Source of the DNA: Cellulomonas edaphi | Lineage (GTDB): Bacteria > Actinomycetota > Actinomycetes > Actinomycetales > Cellulomonadaceae | Assembly (NCBI RefSeq): GCF_030362815.1 | Contig: NZ_JAUCGR010000003.1 | Location: 310,001 to 374,000 of the forward strand | Direction: 5' to 3' | DNA length: 64,000 nucleotides | Shown: positions 43,058 to 51,465 of the stretch, one piece after another | Layout of the letters: the number at the start of each line of letters is the position of its first letter | Numbering within the stretch: the first letter of the stretch is position 1 | Program-made: the position numbers and the translations under genes | Notes under the pieces: generated by a model | Told to the model about the DNA's origin: nothing | What the model saw: the letters and a program-made list of their open reading frames with translations, nothing else | Database searches by the model: none

Positions 43058-43812
43058 GCGAACGCCCGCACCTGCACGCCGGCGGCTTCGAGCGCGCCAC
43101 GGACCCGGCGCGCCAGCACCACGGCGCCGGGGGTGTCGGAGTGCACGCACACCGACTCCGCGCGTACGGCCACGTCGCGCCCGTCGGCGCCGCGGACCAC
43201 CCCGGCGGTGGCGATGCTCAGCACGCGGGCGGCCACCTCGTCCTCGTCGGTCACCAGGTCGCCGGGCTCACCGCGCGGCACCAGGGTGCCGTCGGGACGG
43301 TAGCCCCGGTCGGCGAACGCCTCGGTCACGGTGCGCAGCCCTCGGGCCCCGGCGAGCGCCAGGACCGCGGAGCCCGGCAGGCCGACGACGGGGAGCGAGC
43401 CGACGGCGTCCACCACGGCGGCCGCCTGTGCCTCGTGGTGCACCACGGCGTTGTACAGCGCACCGTGCGGCTTGACGTAGGCGATGCGCGTCCCGCTGCG
43501 CTCCGCGACGGCGCCGAGGACGGCGATCTGCTGGGCGACCTGCGCACGCAGCTCGTCGGGCGGGACGTCCAGGTAGCGACGCCCGAAGTGCTCCCGGTCG
43601 GCGTAGGAGACGTGCGCTCCGACCCGCACCCCGCGGGCGGCGGCCGTGCGGCACACGTGCTCCATCACCCGCTCGTCGCCCGCGTGGAAGCCGCACGCCA
43701 CGTTGGCGCTGGTCACGACGCCGAGCAGCTGGGCGTCGATGCCCTCGACGCCCGGCGCCCACGCATCGAAGTCCTCGCCGAGGTCGCAGTTGAGGTCGAT
43801 GCCGGTCGCCAT
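43054..43812 (-). CDS. pxpA: 5-oxoprolinase subunit A (LamB/YcsF family)
   Basis: A 252-residue (beta/alpha)-barrel protein. Diagnostic motifs are IDLNCDLGEDFDAW, SANVACGFHAGDERVM, YVKPHGALYNAVV and the C-terminal CVHSDTPGA. First gene of the pxpABC operon. The ATG at 43812 gives the normal family length. Divergent from the arsenate reductase-like gene across 46 bp. Confidence 0.95.
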   Translation of the reverse strand: MATGIDLNCDLGEDFDAWAPGVEGIDAQLLGVVTSANVACGFHAGDERVMEHVCRTAAARGVRVGAHVSYADREHFGRRYLDVPPDELRAQVAQQIAVLGAVAERSGTRIAYVKPHGALYNAVVHHEAQAAAVVDAVGSLPVVGLPGSAVLALAGARGLRTVTEAFADRGYRPDGTLVPRGEPGDLVTDEDEVAARVLSIATAGVVRGADGRDVAVRAESVCVHSDTPGAVVLARRVRGALEAAGVQVRAFA

Positions 43813-43858
43813 CCGACCAGCGTCCCATCCTCGAGCCCTCGTGCGGGATCATCAGGGC

Positions 43859-44251
43859 ATGAGCCACAGCGTGCTGTTCGTTTGCGTCCACAACGCCGGC
43901 AGGTCGCAGATGGCGGCCGGCTTCGTGACCGCCCTCTCCGGCGGCGCGGTCGAGGTCCGGTCGGCGGGCTCGCTCCCGGCCGACCGCGTCAACCCGGCCG
44001 CGGTCGAGGCGATGGCCGAGCTCGGCATCGACATCTCGTCGGCCCAGCCGCGGGTGCTGACCACCGACGCCGTCGAGGTCTCCAGCGTGGTGGTCACCAT
44101 GGGCTGCGGAGACGCGTGCCCGTACCTGCCGGGCAGACGCTACGAGGACTGGGAGCTCGAGGACCCCGCCGGCAAGGGGGTCGAGGCCGTGCGTCCGATC
44201 CGTGACGAGATCCGGCGCCGCGTGACCGAGCTCCTCGCCTCGCTGGACTGA
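43859..44251 (+). CDS. Mycothiol-type arsenate reductase / low-molecular-weight phosphatase-like protein
   Basis: A 130-residue protein with the phosphatase loop LFVCVHNAGRSQMAA (C-x5-R). TMGCGDACPYLPG and YEDWELEDPAG are typical of actinobacterial arsenate-mycothiol transferases. It would form a mixed arseno-mycothiol on the first Cys. No arsR, arsB or acr3 lies nearby, so an arsenic role is not backed by context. GATCAT six bases before the ATG suggests a leaderless transcript. Confidence 0.85.
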   Translation: MSHSVLFVCVHNAGRSQMAAGFVTALSGGAVEVRSAGSLPADRVNPAAVEAMAELGIDISSAQPRVLTTDAVEVSSVVVTMGCGDACPYLPGRRYEDWELEDPAGKGVEAVRPIRDEIRRRVTELLASLD

Positions 44252-44308
44252 CCGCCCGCGGCACGCTCTCCGGACCGAGGTGTCCGCGCCGGGTGCGAGG
44301 ATGGCGCG

Positions 44309-46825
44309 GTGGATCTGCTGGACGTGCTGGCGGCCGGCGGTCGTCGCACCGACCGGATCACGCACGTGCGCCACCTCCCAGCCCGCGCCGGCGAGCACGC
44401 CGACTGGCCATCCTGGGCTGACGTCGACCTGGTCCAGGGCTACCGCGCGCTCGGCGTCGAGCGCCCGTGGCGGCACCAGGTCGCCGCCGCCGACTCCGCG
44501 TGGTCCGGCCACCACACCGTGCTGGCCACCTCGACGGGCTCCGGCAAGTCGCTCGCGTACTGGCTCCCCGCGCTCTCGAGCATCCGTGCGTCCGCGGCCG
44601 GCGCGCTCCTCGACCCGGGTCGCATCGAGTCGGTCACCAGGCGGGGCAGCACGCTGTACCTGTGCCCGACGAAGGCGCTGGCCGCCGACCAGCTCGCCGC
44701 CCTGGACCGCCTCCTCGTCGCAGGTCGCACGCGCGACGTCCGGGTCGCGACGTGCGACGGCGACACGTCTCTCGACGAGCGCCGCTGGGTGCAGGAGCAC
44801 GCGGACGTGGTGCTCACCAACCCGGACTTCCTGCACTTCGCCCTGCTGCCGCAGCACCGCCGGTGGGCGCGGCTGCTCGGCTCCCTGCGCTACGTCGTGC
44901 TCGACGAGTGCCACGCGTTCCGCGGCGTGTTCGGCGCCCACGTGGGCCTGGTGCTGCGGCGGCTGCGGCGGCTCGCGGCGGCCTACGGCTCGTCCCCTGT
45001 GTTCGTGCTCGCCTCCGCGACCACGGCGGACCCCGCCGCGAGCGCGGCGCGGCTGCTCGGTGTCACCCCCGACGAGGTGACGGCCGTGACCGACGACGCC
45101 TCGCCCTCCGGGCGCAAGACGTTCGTGCTGTGGCAGCCACCCGAGCTCCCCGGCTCGGCCCCCGAGCTCGTGACCGACGACCCGTGGGCGACCGCGCTGC
45201 CGGTCCCCGCCCAGGCCACCCGCGCGGTCGACGACCCCGCGCCGCCCTCGCCCGACGACGTGTGGCCCGGCGGCGCCGACCTGGTGGAGGGCGCCGGACC
45301 GCTCGGCACCGGGGAGCGGACGGTGGCCGAACCGGGCGACCGGCCGCGACGCACGGCCACCGCCGAGATCGCCGACCTGCTCACCGACCTGGTCGTGGCG
45401 GGCGCTCGCTCGCTCGCCTTCACACGCTCGCGCCGGGGCGCCGAGTCCGTCGCATCCGCCTCACGCGACCACCTCGCCGAGATCGACCCGTCCCTGCGAC
45501 GGGCCGTCTCCGCCTACCGCGGCGGCTACCTGCCCGAGGAGCGCCGCGAGCTGGAGCGCGCCATCCGCACGGGCGACCTGCGGGCGCTGGCGACCACCAA
45601 CGCGCTCGAGCTGGGCGTGGACATCTCCGGCCTGGACGTCGTGCTCATCGCGGGCTGGCCCGGCACGCGCGTGTCGCTGTGGCAGCAGGCGGGCCGAGCG
45701 GGCCGCGCGGGAGCCGACGGGCTCGTGGCGCTCGTCGCCCGTGAGGACCCGCTCGACACGTTCCTGGTGCACCACCCCGAGGCGATCTTCGAGGTGCCCG
45801 TCGAGGCCACGACGTTCGACCCGGCCAACCCCTACGTGCTCGCGCCGCACCTGTGCGCGGCGGCCGCCGAGCAGCCGCTGCGGTTCGACGAGCTCGACCT
45901 GTTCGGGCCGCGCACGGCCGAGCTGCTCGACGAGCTCGTCGCGCGCGGGGCGCTGCGGCGTCGCTCGTCGGGCTGGTACTGGACGCACGCAGAGCCGGCA
46001 ACCCGCCTGACCGACCTGCGCGGCGCGGGCGGAGACCCGGTGCGCGTGGTGGAGTCCGTCACGGGCCGACTGCTGGGGACGGTCGACGCCGCGTCGGCCG
46101 ACTCGACGGTCCACGAGGGTGCCGTCTACGTGCACCAGGGGCTGATGTTCGTCGTCGACGCCCTGCACCTCGACGACGGCGTGGCGCTGGTGACGCGCCG
46201 CGACGTCGACTACGGCACGTGGGCCCGCTGGGTGACCTCGACCGAGATCGCCGCCGTCGACCACGAGGTCGCGTGGGGCCCGGTGACGTGGGGCTTCGGG
46301 TCGGTGGACGTGACCACGCAGGTGCTCGGCTACCAGCGCAAGCGCATTGCCGACATGCAGGTGCTGGGCAGCAGCGAGCTGGACCTCCCCGCGCGGACGC
46401 TGCGCACCACCGCGGTGTGGTGGACCGCGCCGGCGTCGGTGCTCGAGGCCGCCGGCGTGGAGCTCGACGCGGTCCCGGGCGCGCTGCACGCCGCCGAGCA
46501 CGCCTCGATCGGGCTGCTCCCGCTCCTGGCCACCTGCGACCGGTGGGACCTCGGCGGGCTGTCCACCGCGCTGCACCCCGACACCGGCGAGGCGACGGTG
46601 TTCGTCCACGACGCCTACCCCGGCGGTGCCGGCTTCGCGGAGCGCGGCTTCCAGCTGGGGGCCACATGGCTGCGGGCCACGCGGGACGCGATCGCGGCCT
46701 GCCGGTGCGCCACCGGCTGCCCGGCGTGCGTGCAGTCGCCCAAGTGCGGCAACGCCAACCACCCGCTGGAGAAGGCTGCGGCGATCCGGCTGCTGGACGC
46801 GGTCCTGGCGCACGCCGTCGGGTGA
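44309..46825 (+). CDS. DEAD/DEAH-box helicase with C-terminal DUF1998 zinc domain (MrfA/YprA-like)
   Basis: An 838-residue superfamily 2 helicase. Walker A is ATSTGSGKSLAYWLP, motif II VLDECHAF (DECH), motif III VLASATTADP, motif VI QQAGRAGRAG. An insert of about 80 Pro/Asp-rich residues separates the two RecA lobes. The C-terminus holds a DUF1998-type Cys cluster ACRCATGCPACVQSPKCGN. B. subtilis MrfA, of this family, repairs mitomycin C damage. The mycobacterial homologue Rv3649 also lies near the Tad block, so synteny agrees. GTG start; GAGGAT six bases upstream. Confidence 0.92.
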   Translation: MDLLDVLAAGGRRTDRITHVRHLPARAGEHADWPSWADVDLVQGYRALGVERPWRHQVAAADSAWSGHHTVLATSTGSGKSLAYWLPALSSIRASAAGALLDPGRIESVTRRGSTLYLCPTKALAADQLAALDRLLVAGRTRDVRVATCDGDTSLDERRWVQEHADVVLTNPDFLHFALLPQHRRWARLLGSLRYVVLDECHAFRGVFGAHVGLVLRRLRRLAAAYGSSPVFVLASATTADPAASAARLLGVTPDEVTAVTDDASPSGRKTFVLWQPPELPGSAPELVTDDPWATALPVPAQATRAVDDPAPPSPDDVWPGGADLVEGAGPLGTGERTVAEPGDRPRRTATAEIADLLTDLVVAGARSLAFTRSRRGAESVASASRDHLAEIDPSLRRAVSAYRGGYLPEERRELERAIRTGDLRALATTNALELGVDISGLDVVLIAGWPGTRVSLWQQAGRAGRAGADGLVALVAREDPLDTFLVHHPEAIFEVPVEATTFDPANPYVLAPHLCAAAAEQPLRFDELDLFGPRTAELLDELVARGALRRRSSGWYWTHAEPATRLTDLRGAGGDPVRVVESVTGRLLGTVDAASADSTVHEGAVYVHQGLMFVVDALHLDDGVALVTRRDVDYGTWARWVTSTEIAAVDHEVAWGPVTWGFGSVDVTTQVLGYQRKRIADMQVLGSSELDLPARTLRTTAVWWTAPASVLEAAGVELDAVPGALHAAEHASIGLLPLLATCDRWDLGGLSTALHPDTGEATVFVHDAYPGGAGFAERGFQLGATWLRATRDAIAACRCATGCPACVQSPKCGNANHPLEKAAAIRLLDAVLAHAVG

Positions 46826-46828
46826 CCC

Positions 46829-47212
46829 TCAGCCGGGATGCGTCCCGTCGAGGTAGAACCAGTCGCCCTCGCGCACGAACCGGCTGCGCTCGTGCAGCCG
46901 ACCCCGCACGCCCGCGGTGACGTGCTGCGCGACGAACTCGACCACGCCCTCGTCGTCCCACGGCCCGCCCCGCTCGGTGCCGACCACCGCGAGCCGGCGC
47001 CACGTGGTGTCGTCGTCGAGCTCGAGCACCGGCGGTCGGGTGGTCGGGTGCCAGGTGCGCAGCAGGTGCGCGACGTCGCCCACCGCGAACGCCGTGAACC
47101 GCGAGCGCATCAGCGCCTCGGCGGTCGCGGCCGATCTCTCACCCCGCAGGATCGGTCCGCAGCAGGCGCCGAACGTGGCGCCGCCGCACGGGCACGGCTG
47201 GTCGTCGAGCAC
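46829..47212 (-). CDS. YchJ family protein (SEC-C motif)
   Basis: A 127-residue protein. The N-terminal SEC-C zinc motif is CPCGGATFGACCGP, and the second part has the YchJ core AEALMRSRFTAFAVGDVAHL. Function is unknown; SEC-C motifs usually mediate zinc-dependent protein contacts. The GTG at 47212 follows TACCGT by 6 nt (leaderless). It ends 3 bp from the convergent helicase gene. Confidence 0.88.
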   Translation of the reverse strand: MLDDQPCPCGGATFGACCGPILRGERSAATAEALMRSRFTAFAVGDVAHLLRTWHPTTRPPVLELDDDTTWRRLAVVGTERGGPWDDEGVVEFVAQHVTAGVRGRLHERSRFVREGDWFYLDGTHPG

Positions 47213-47291
47213 CCGCCGACGGTAGCCGCCGCGGCGGGCGGCGGGCCATCGGGGGCTCGTCTGCCATCCGACACCGTCGGGGTGGCGCCGG

Positions 47292-48560
47292 CTAACGGGG
47301 TTCGCGCAGGCCCAGTCGCATGAGGTGGGCGCCGGTGAACACGCCTCCGGGATCCAGTCGTTCGAAGAGCGCCCGCGCGTCGTCCAGCCTCGGGGTCACG
47401 CGTCGCACGTCCTCGGCGCCCATGCCGTGGAACTTGCCCCAGTGCGGGCGCGCCCCGAACGGTGCGAGCGCTGCCTCGATCGCCGGCAGGAGCGCCCGCA
47501 CGTCGTCGGGTCTGTTCTGCCAGGTGAAGTGGATGGCGAGCACGTCGCGCTGGTAGGCGGGGCTGAGCCACAGGTCGTCGGCGGCGACGGTGCGCAACTC
47601 GGTGATGAGCAGCACCGGGGCGATGCGGTCCGCCAGCGCCCGGACCGCGCGGATGGCGTCTGCTGCGTCGCGCCGGTCGACGAAGTACTCGGTCTGGATC
47701 TCGTCGCCGTTGCTCGGCGTCGAGTCGAGCCGGAAGTGCGGCAGGCGTTGCGACCAGGGCCCGGGGATGCCGCCCTGCGGCGTCAGGTTCTCCTCGCTCC
47801 CGGCCACGAGCCGGCCCTCCGAGCTCCGGTCGCGCGGCACCCCGAACCAGGTCTCGGGCACGCCGCCCTCGTCGTCCGGTCCCGCCAGCCGCGTCTTGCG
47901 CCACACCTGGTCCAGCGTCGGCTCGGCCCACGTGGTGAAGACGCTCACCGAGTAGCCGGCACCCAGCACCGAGCCGACGTCGTCGAGCAGCGCCTCCCAC
48001 GGCAGCCCGTGGAAGACGTCCTGCCGCACCGCGTAGGTGGGCTGCACCTCGAGCGCCACCCGCACGACGACCCCGTACGCGCCCAGGCCGACGACGAGCC
48101 CGTCGAAGCCGTCGTCGCCCCGACCGATCGTCACGAGCTCCGCCCGCGCGTCGACGTAGGTGAGGGCGGTCACGGCGGTCGACAACGAGCCGTTGGCCCA
48201 ACCCGAGCCGTGGGTGCCGGTGGCGATCGCCCCGCCGATCGAGATGTGCGGCAACGAGCCGAGGTTGTGCAGCGCCCAGCCGCGCTCCTCGAGCCACGTC
48301 GCCAGCACGCCGTAGCGGGTCCCCGCGCCGACCGTGACGGTGCGCGCCGCCTCGTCGAGCACGGGCTCGGCGGGGATCTGCGTCACCGTGACGAGCGTGC
48401 CGGTGGTGTCGGCCAGGTCGTTGAACGAGTGCCGGGTGCCGAGCGCCCGCACGCGGCCGCCGGCGGCGACCGCCGCCTGGACCTCCGCGACCGACCGCGC
48501 TTCCAGCAGGCGCGGGGCGGTGAACGTGTAGGTGCCGGCCCAGGTCTCGACGCTGCTCAC
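47292..48560 (-). CDS. FAD-binding aldonolactone oxidase-like protein
   Basis: A 422-residue flavoprotein of the D-arabinono-1,4-lactone oxidase group. FAD-binding PCMH motifs are VRALGTRHSFNDLADTTGTL and ISIGGAIATGTHGSG; the C-terminal HWGKFHGM matches the HWXK active-site motif of the family. It would oxidise an aldonolactone or alditol with O2. No His for covalent FAD attachment can be assigned with certainty, though the His in RHSFN is a candidate. GTG start at 48560 with CAGGAT 6 nt upstream. Confidence 0.88.
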   Translation of the reverse strand: MSSVETWAGTYTFTAPRLLEARSVAEVQAAVAAGGRVRALGTRHSFNDLADTTGTLVTVTQIPAEPVLDEAARTVTVGAGTRYGVLATWLEERGWALHNLGSLPHISIGGAIATGTHGSGWANGSLSTAVTALTYVDARAELVTIGRGDDGFDGLVVGLGAYGVVVRVALEVQPTYAVRQDVFHGLPWEALLDDVGSVLGAGYSVSVFTTWAEPTLDQVWRKTRLAGPDDEGGVPETWFGVPRDRSSEGRLVAGSEENLTPQGGIPGPWSQRLPHFRLDSTPSNGDEIQTEYFVDRRDAADAIRAVRALADRIAPVLLITELRTVAADDLWLSPAYQRDVLAIHFTWQNRPDDVRALLPAIEAALAPFGARPHWGKFHGMGAEDVRRVTPRLDDARALFERLDPGGVFTGAHLMRLGLREPR

Positions 48561-48753
48561 CGCTCGATCCTGCGGCCTCGGTGCCCGCCACGCCATCGGC
48601 CACCCCGACGGGCACCGGCCGCGTCCAGGGCGCGCCCGCCGACCCCAGGGCATCGGCCGCCAGCAGGGGCGCCCGCTGCGCCTCGGGCACGGGCCGCCGC
48701 CGGGCCACTGACGGCGTCTCGGGTACAGGCCGCCCTCAGGGCACCGTCGGCCA

Positions 48754-49212
48754 CTACGGCGCCGACTCTCGCGCTGGCACCGGCCCGGCGCGGGCGCGGG
48801 CCGTCGCGGCGCCGGCGGGCGAGTCGACGCGTGCGACGACGACCACCACGCCGTCACCGAGCGCGTCGCAGCTCCCCAGCCGTGCGCCGTTGCGTCGCAC
48901 GGCTTGCTCGGCCACCGCGCACGGGTCTGCCCAGCCCTCCTGCCAGGATCCGGCCGCGGCGAGGGCCGCGAGGTCGGCGGCCGCCTGCGCGCGACCCCGC
49001 GCGCCCTGAGCGGCTGCGAGCAGCCCGATCACCCCGGCGACGAGCACGAGGGCACCGACCACGGCGAGGAGCAGGACCGTCCCCGACCCGCGCTCGCGCG
49101 CGACGCGCGTCGTCGAGCCCCGCTCGTGCGCGAAGCGCGTCGTCGCTCGACTCGTGGACTGTGGGCCAGGCGTCGGGGTCTCGACCACATCCTGCGACGC
49201 ATCTCGGGTCAC
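48754..49212 (-). CDS. Rv3654c-like TadE/TadG-type secreted protein
   Basis: A 152-residue protein with about 40 polar N-terminal residues, then ERGSGTVLLLAVVGALVLVA, the TadE/G-type hydrophobic helix preceded by Gly-Ser-Gly. The rest is an Ala-rich helical domain and a beta-like end with two Cys. Proteins of this type are made as the last gene of actinobacterial Tad clusters and may be pseudopilins or secreted effectors. GTGA overlap with the preceding tadE. Confidence 0.8.
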   Translation of the reverse strand: MTRDASQDVVETPTPGPQSTSRATTRFAHERGSTTRVARERGSGTVLLLAVVGALVLVAGVIGLLAAAQGARGRAQAAADLAALAAAGSWQEGWADPCAVAEQAVRRNGARLGSCDALGDGVVVVVARVDSPAGAATARARAGPVPARESAP

Positions 49213-49610
49213 GGCGTGGCTCCGGCCGCCGACGGCTCGATCCGGGCCGAGGCGGTCGCCCGCGCGCGCAGCGGGCCACCGCCCCAGGGCAGGGCGCCCA
49301 CCTCGGCTGTCACCGTCACTGTCGCCCACCCGCCCGCCCGGACCACGAGCACCTGCGCGCCGTCGCCGGCCACGCGCCGAGCATCTGCGGCCGCGTCCTG
49401 CGAGCCGAGCGCGGCAGCCCTCGCCCCGGCGCGCGCGCCGTCCGCGCACCGCAGCTGTGCCATCCCGGCGGCCGCGACCGTCAGGACGACCACCAGGAGC
49501 AGCACCACGGCGGGCAGGCCGACGGCGAGCTCGGCAGTGACCGACCCGCGCTCACGCAGGCCGTCGCGGCCGGCCTCGACGGCACGTGCTGGCTGCGGGG
49601 CACGACTCAC
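49209..49610 (-). CDS. TadE-like minor pilin (Rv3655c-like)
   Basis: A 133-residue protein. RERGSVTAELAVGLPAVVLL is a TadE-type pseudopilin segment with Glu five residues into the helix, followed by a hydrophobic helix and a small globular domain. The start GTG at 49610 overlaps the pilin stop (GTGA). It would be processed and join or assist the Flp-type pilus. Confidence 0.83.
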   Translation of the reverse strand: MSRAPQPARAVEAGRDGLRERGSVTAELAVGLPAVVLLLVVVLTVAAAGMAQLRCADGARAGARAAALGSQDAAADARRVAGDGAQVLVVRAGGWATVTVTAEVGALPWGGGPLRARATASARIEPSAAGATP

Positions 49611-50008
49611 AGCGACAAGGCCCGCTTGATGATCCCCGTGAGCAGCCCGCGCACCTCGTTGCCTTTGAGGATGACAACGAGGAGCCCGGCGAAGCCGACC
49701 GCCGCCAACGTCGCGATGGCGTACTCGGCGGTCGCCATGCCGGCGTCGTCCAGGCCCTGCGCAATCACGTCGCGCAGGTGCCGAGCCCTCGCGATCGGGC
49801 GGCGATCGGCCCGTGGCCCGACGACGCGCAGGCGCCGCCTGGCCGCCAGCTCGTCCGTCTCCTCGTCCGCGTCGCCGCCTGGGGGTGCCGGGTCGGGCGC
49901 CTCCCCGGGCTCACGTCCGGCCGAGCCGCGGAGCACACGGAGAACCTGGTGCTCGTCGTGGTCGGTGTTCTCGGCGTCCCGCTCGGGTGGCTGCCTCAGC
50001 GTGGTCAT
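49607..50008 (-). CDS. DUF4244-family Flp-type pilin precursor
   Basis: A 133-residue protein. About 88 residues of charged, Arg/Glu-rich sequence precede GMATAEYAIATLAAVGFAGL, which resembles the Flp prepilin cleavage site (Gly before a hydrophobic residue, Glu at +5, Tyr at +6). The helix continues to a short basic C-terminus. The leader is much longer than the 10-20 residues of most Flp pilins. It has its own strong AGGAGGA RBS and a 200-bp gap upstream with a hairpin, so it may be made in excess over the machinery. No prepilin peptidase gene is in the window. Confidence 0.82.
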   Translation of the reverse strand: MTTLRQPPERDAENTDHDEHQVLRVLRGSAGREPGEAPDPAPPGGDADEETDELAARRRLRVVGPRADRRPIARARHLRDVIAQGLDDAGMATAEYAIATLAAVGFAGLLVVILKGNEVRGLLTGIIKRALSL

Positions 50009-50114
50009 CGTTCCTCCTCGGGTTGGTCGCATCGCCGCTCGACGCCCTGCCAGGCTCGTCCGCGGGCGGGCCTGGGAAGCGCGCGGCGCCCGCCTCCGGG
50101 GACGGAGCGCGGTC

Positions 50115-50131
50115 GACCCCGGTCTGGGGTC
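50115..50131 (-). terminator. Stem-loop between tadC and the pilin gene
   Basis: GACCCC (50115-50120) and GGGGTC (50126-50131) form a stem with a 5-nt loop, 79 bp after the tadC stop. It may attenuate transcription or stabilise the pilin message. Confidence 0.4.
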
Positions 50132-50209
50132 ACGTCGACGGAGTCGAAGGCACCGGCAGCGGCGCGGCACGTCCCACGTGGGGCGGCGCCCGATCTGTCC
50201 AGCCGTGGC

Positions 50210-50752
50210 TCACCCCAGAAGTCCCGCAGCCAGGCTCAGGATCAACGGCACGAGGCCCAGCAGGATGAAGGCGGGCAGGAAGCAGAGCCCCAGCGGCAGC
50301 ACGAGGCGAACGGCCAGCGTCGCTGCCGAGGCACGCACATGGGTCCGCCGCTCCGTCCGCACGCGAGCCGCCCGGACGCGCAACGCAGGACCGGGCGCCA
50401 CGCCGGTGGTCCAGGCCGGCTCGAGGCAGTCCGCCAGATCACGCAGCGCGATGGGGCTCCCCGCCCACGCGGCGGGCCACGACGCGCCCAGCACCAGGGC
50501 GCCCGCCGCGCGGGTCATCGCGGCGCCGGAGGTCCCACCGAGCAGGCCGCCGACGACCTGCAGCGTGCGGGGGATGGGCGCACCCGCACGCAGGGCGGCA
50601 TCGACCACGTCGAGCAGCAGCACCGCGTCCACCTCCGGGAGCTGGCTGCCACGGGGGCGCCGCAGCGCGGTGGCTCTCCGGGGCGGGCGGCGCATGACGT
50701 GCGGCGCCACCGCGACAAGCGCGCCGGCGAGGCACACCAGGCCGGCGTTCAT
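50210..50752 (-). CDS. TadC-like type II secretion F-domain membrane protein
   Basis: A 180-residue membrane protein with one N-terminal helix (AGLVCLAGALVAVAPHVM), a cytosolic helical T2SSF part (AVLLLDVVDAALRAGAPIPR), and two C-terminal helices (VRLVLPLGLCFLPAFILLGL). It forms the platform of the pilus motor together with TadB. ATGA overlap with tadB. Confidence 0.85.
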   Translation of the reverse strand: MNAGLVCLAGALVAVAPHVMRRPPRRATALRRPRGSQLPEVDAVLLLDVVDAALRAGAPIPRTLQVVGGLLGGTSGAAMTRAAGALVLGASWPAAWAGSPIALRDLADCLEPAWTTGVAPGPALRVRAARVRTERRTHVRASAATLAVRLVLPLGLCFLPAFILLGLVPLILSLAAGLLG

Positions 50753-51465
50753 CCACCACGCCCGGACGCTCCCCGACGCCCGCGCCCGGACGGCGCCCAA
50801 CCCCAGCGCCCGGATGGCGCGCGACGCCCGAGCTCGCGGCCCCGCCCGACGGCCCCGCCCCACCCCGCGCGCGCGAGCAGCACCCGCGTCCACAGCCGAC
50901 CGACCAGCAGGAGCGCCACCCCCAGCAGGGCCGCCGCCGTCCCGAGCCCACCGCCGAGCACCGCCACCCACGGCCGCGCACCCAGCAGCGTCGCCACGAC
51001 GAGCCCGAGCACGGGCAGCCAGCCGAGCACGCGGGCCGTCGCCCGTGGACCGGCCAGCGCCGCACGCAGCTCCGCGGCCGCCTCCTCGTCGGCGGCCACC
51101 GACTCGGCGACCTGCTCGAGCACGTCGGCCAACGGCGCACCCAGCTCGCGTGCTGCCCCAGCCGCCACGAGCACTGCCGCGGCGCGGTCGACCACCGGGT
51201 CGGGAGCACGCCCCCGCTCGGCCCCGGCGAGGTCGGCCAGCGACGGCATCCCGTCCGGGCCCGTAGTCCGCACGCCCAGCGCACGACTCCACGCCCGCTC
51301 CGGCGTCGCGCCGGCACGCAGCTGTGCGGCCGTGACCAGCAGCACCGACGACAGCGTCGCCGACGGCCGCGGCCCCGTGTCGCGGCGGGCCGGCGCGACG
51401 GGCGGGCGACGCGGCGGCATCCCCGCCCATGCGAGCACGCCGACCAGCACCGCGAGCAGGATCAC
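50749..51465 (-). CDS. TadB-like type II secretion F-domain membrane protein
   Basis: A 238-residue protein with an N-terminal helix (VILLAVLVGVLAWAG), a T2SSF segment (LLVTAAQLRAGATPERAWSR and AAGAARELGAPLADVLEQVA) and two further helices (VLGWLPVLGLVVATLLG; AALLGVALLLVGRLW). The C-terminus is Arg/Gly/Trp-rich with repeats of GRxxSGR type. GTG at 51465 overlaps the tadA stop by 4 bp. Confidence 0.83.
   Translation of the reverse strand: MILLAVLVGVLAWAGMPPRRPPVAPARRDTGPRPSATLSSVLLVTAAQLRAGATPERAWSRALGVRTTGPDGMPSLADLAGAERGRAPDPVVDRAAAVLVAAGAARELGAPLADVLEQVAESVAADEEAAAELRAALAGPRATARVLGWLPVLGLVVATLLGARPWVAVLGGGLGTAAALLGVALLLVGRLWTRVLLARAGWGGAVGRGRELGRRAPSGRWGWAPSGRGRRGASGRGG

Noticed and set aside
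43859-44251. Arsenic resistance operon
   Set aside because: Only the ArsC-like gene is present; no arsR, acr3 or arsB nearby, so it is annotated as a single gene.
48561-48753. Possible small gene between the FAD oxidoreductase and the Tad cluster
   Set aside because: Frames exist in several directions but none has an RBS or plausible composition; nothing else was seen.
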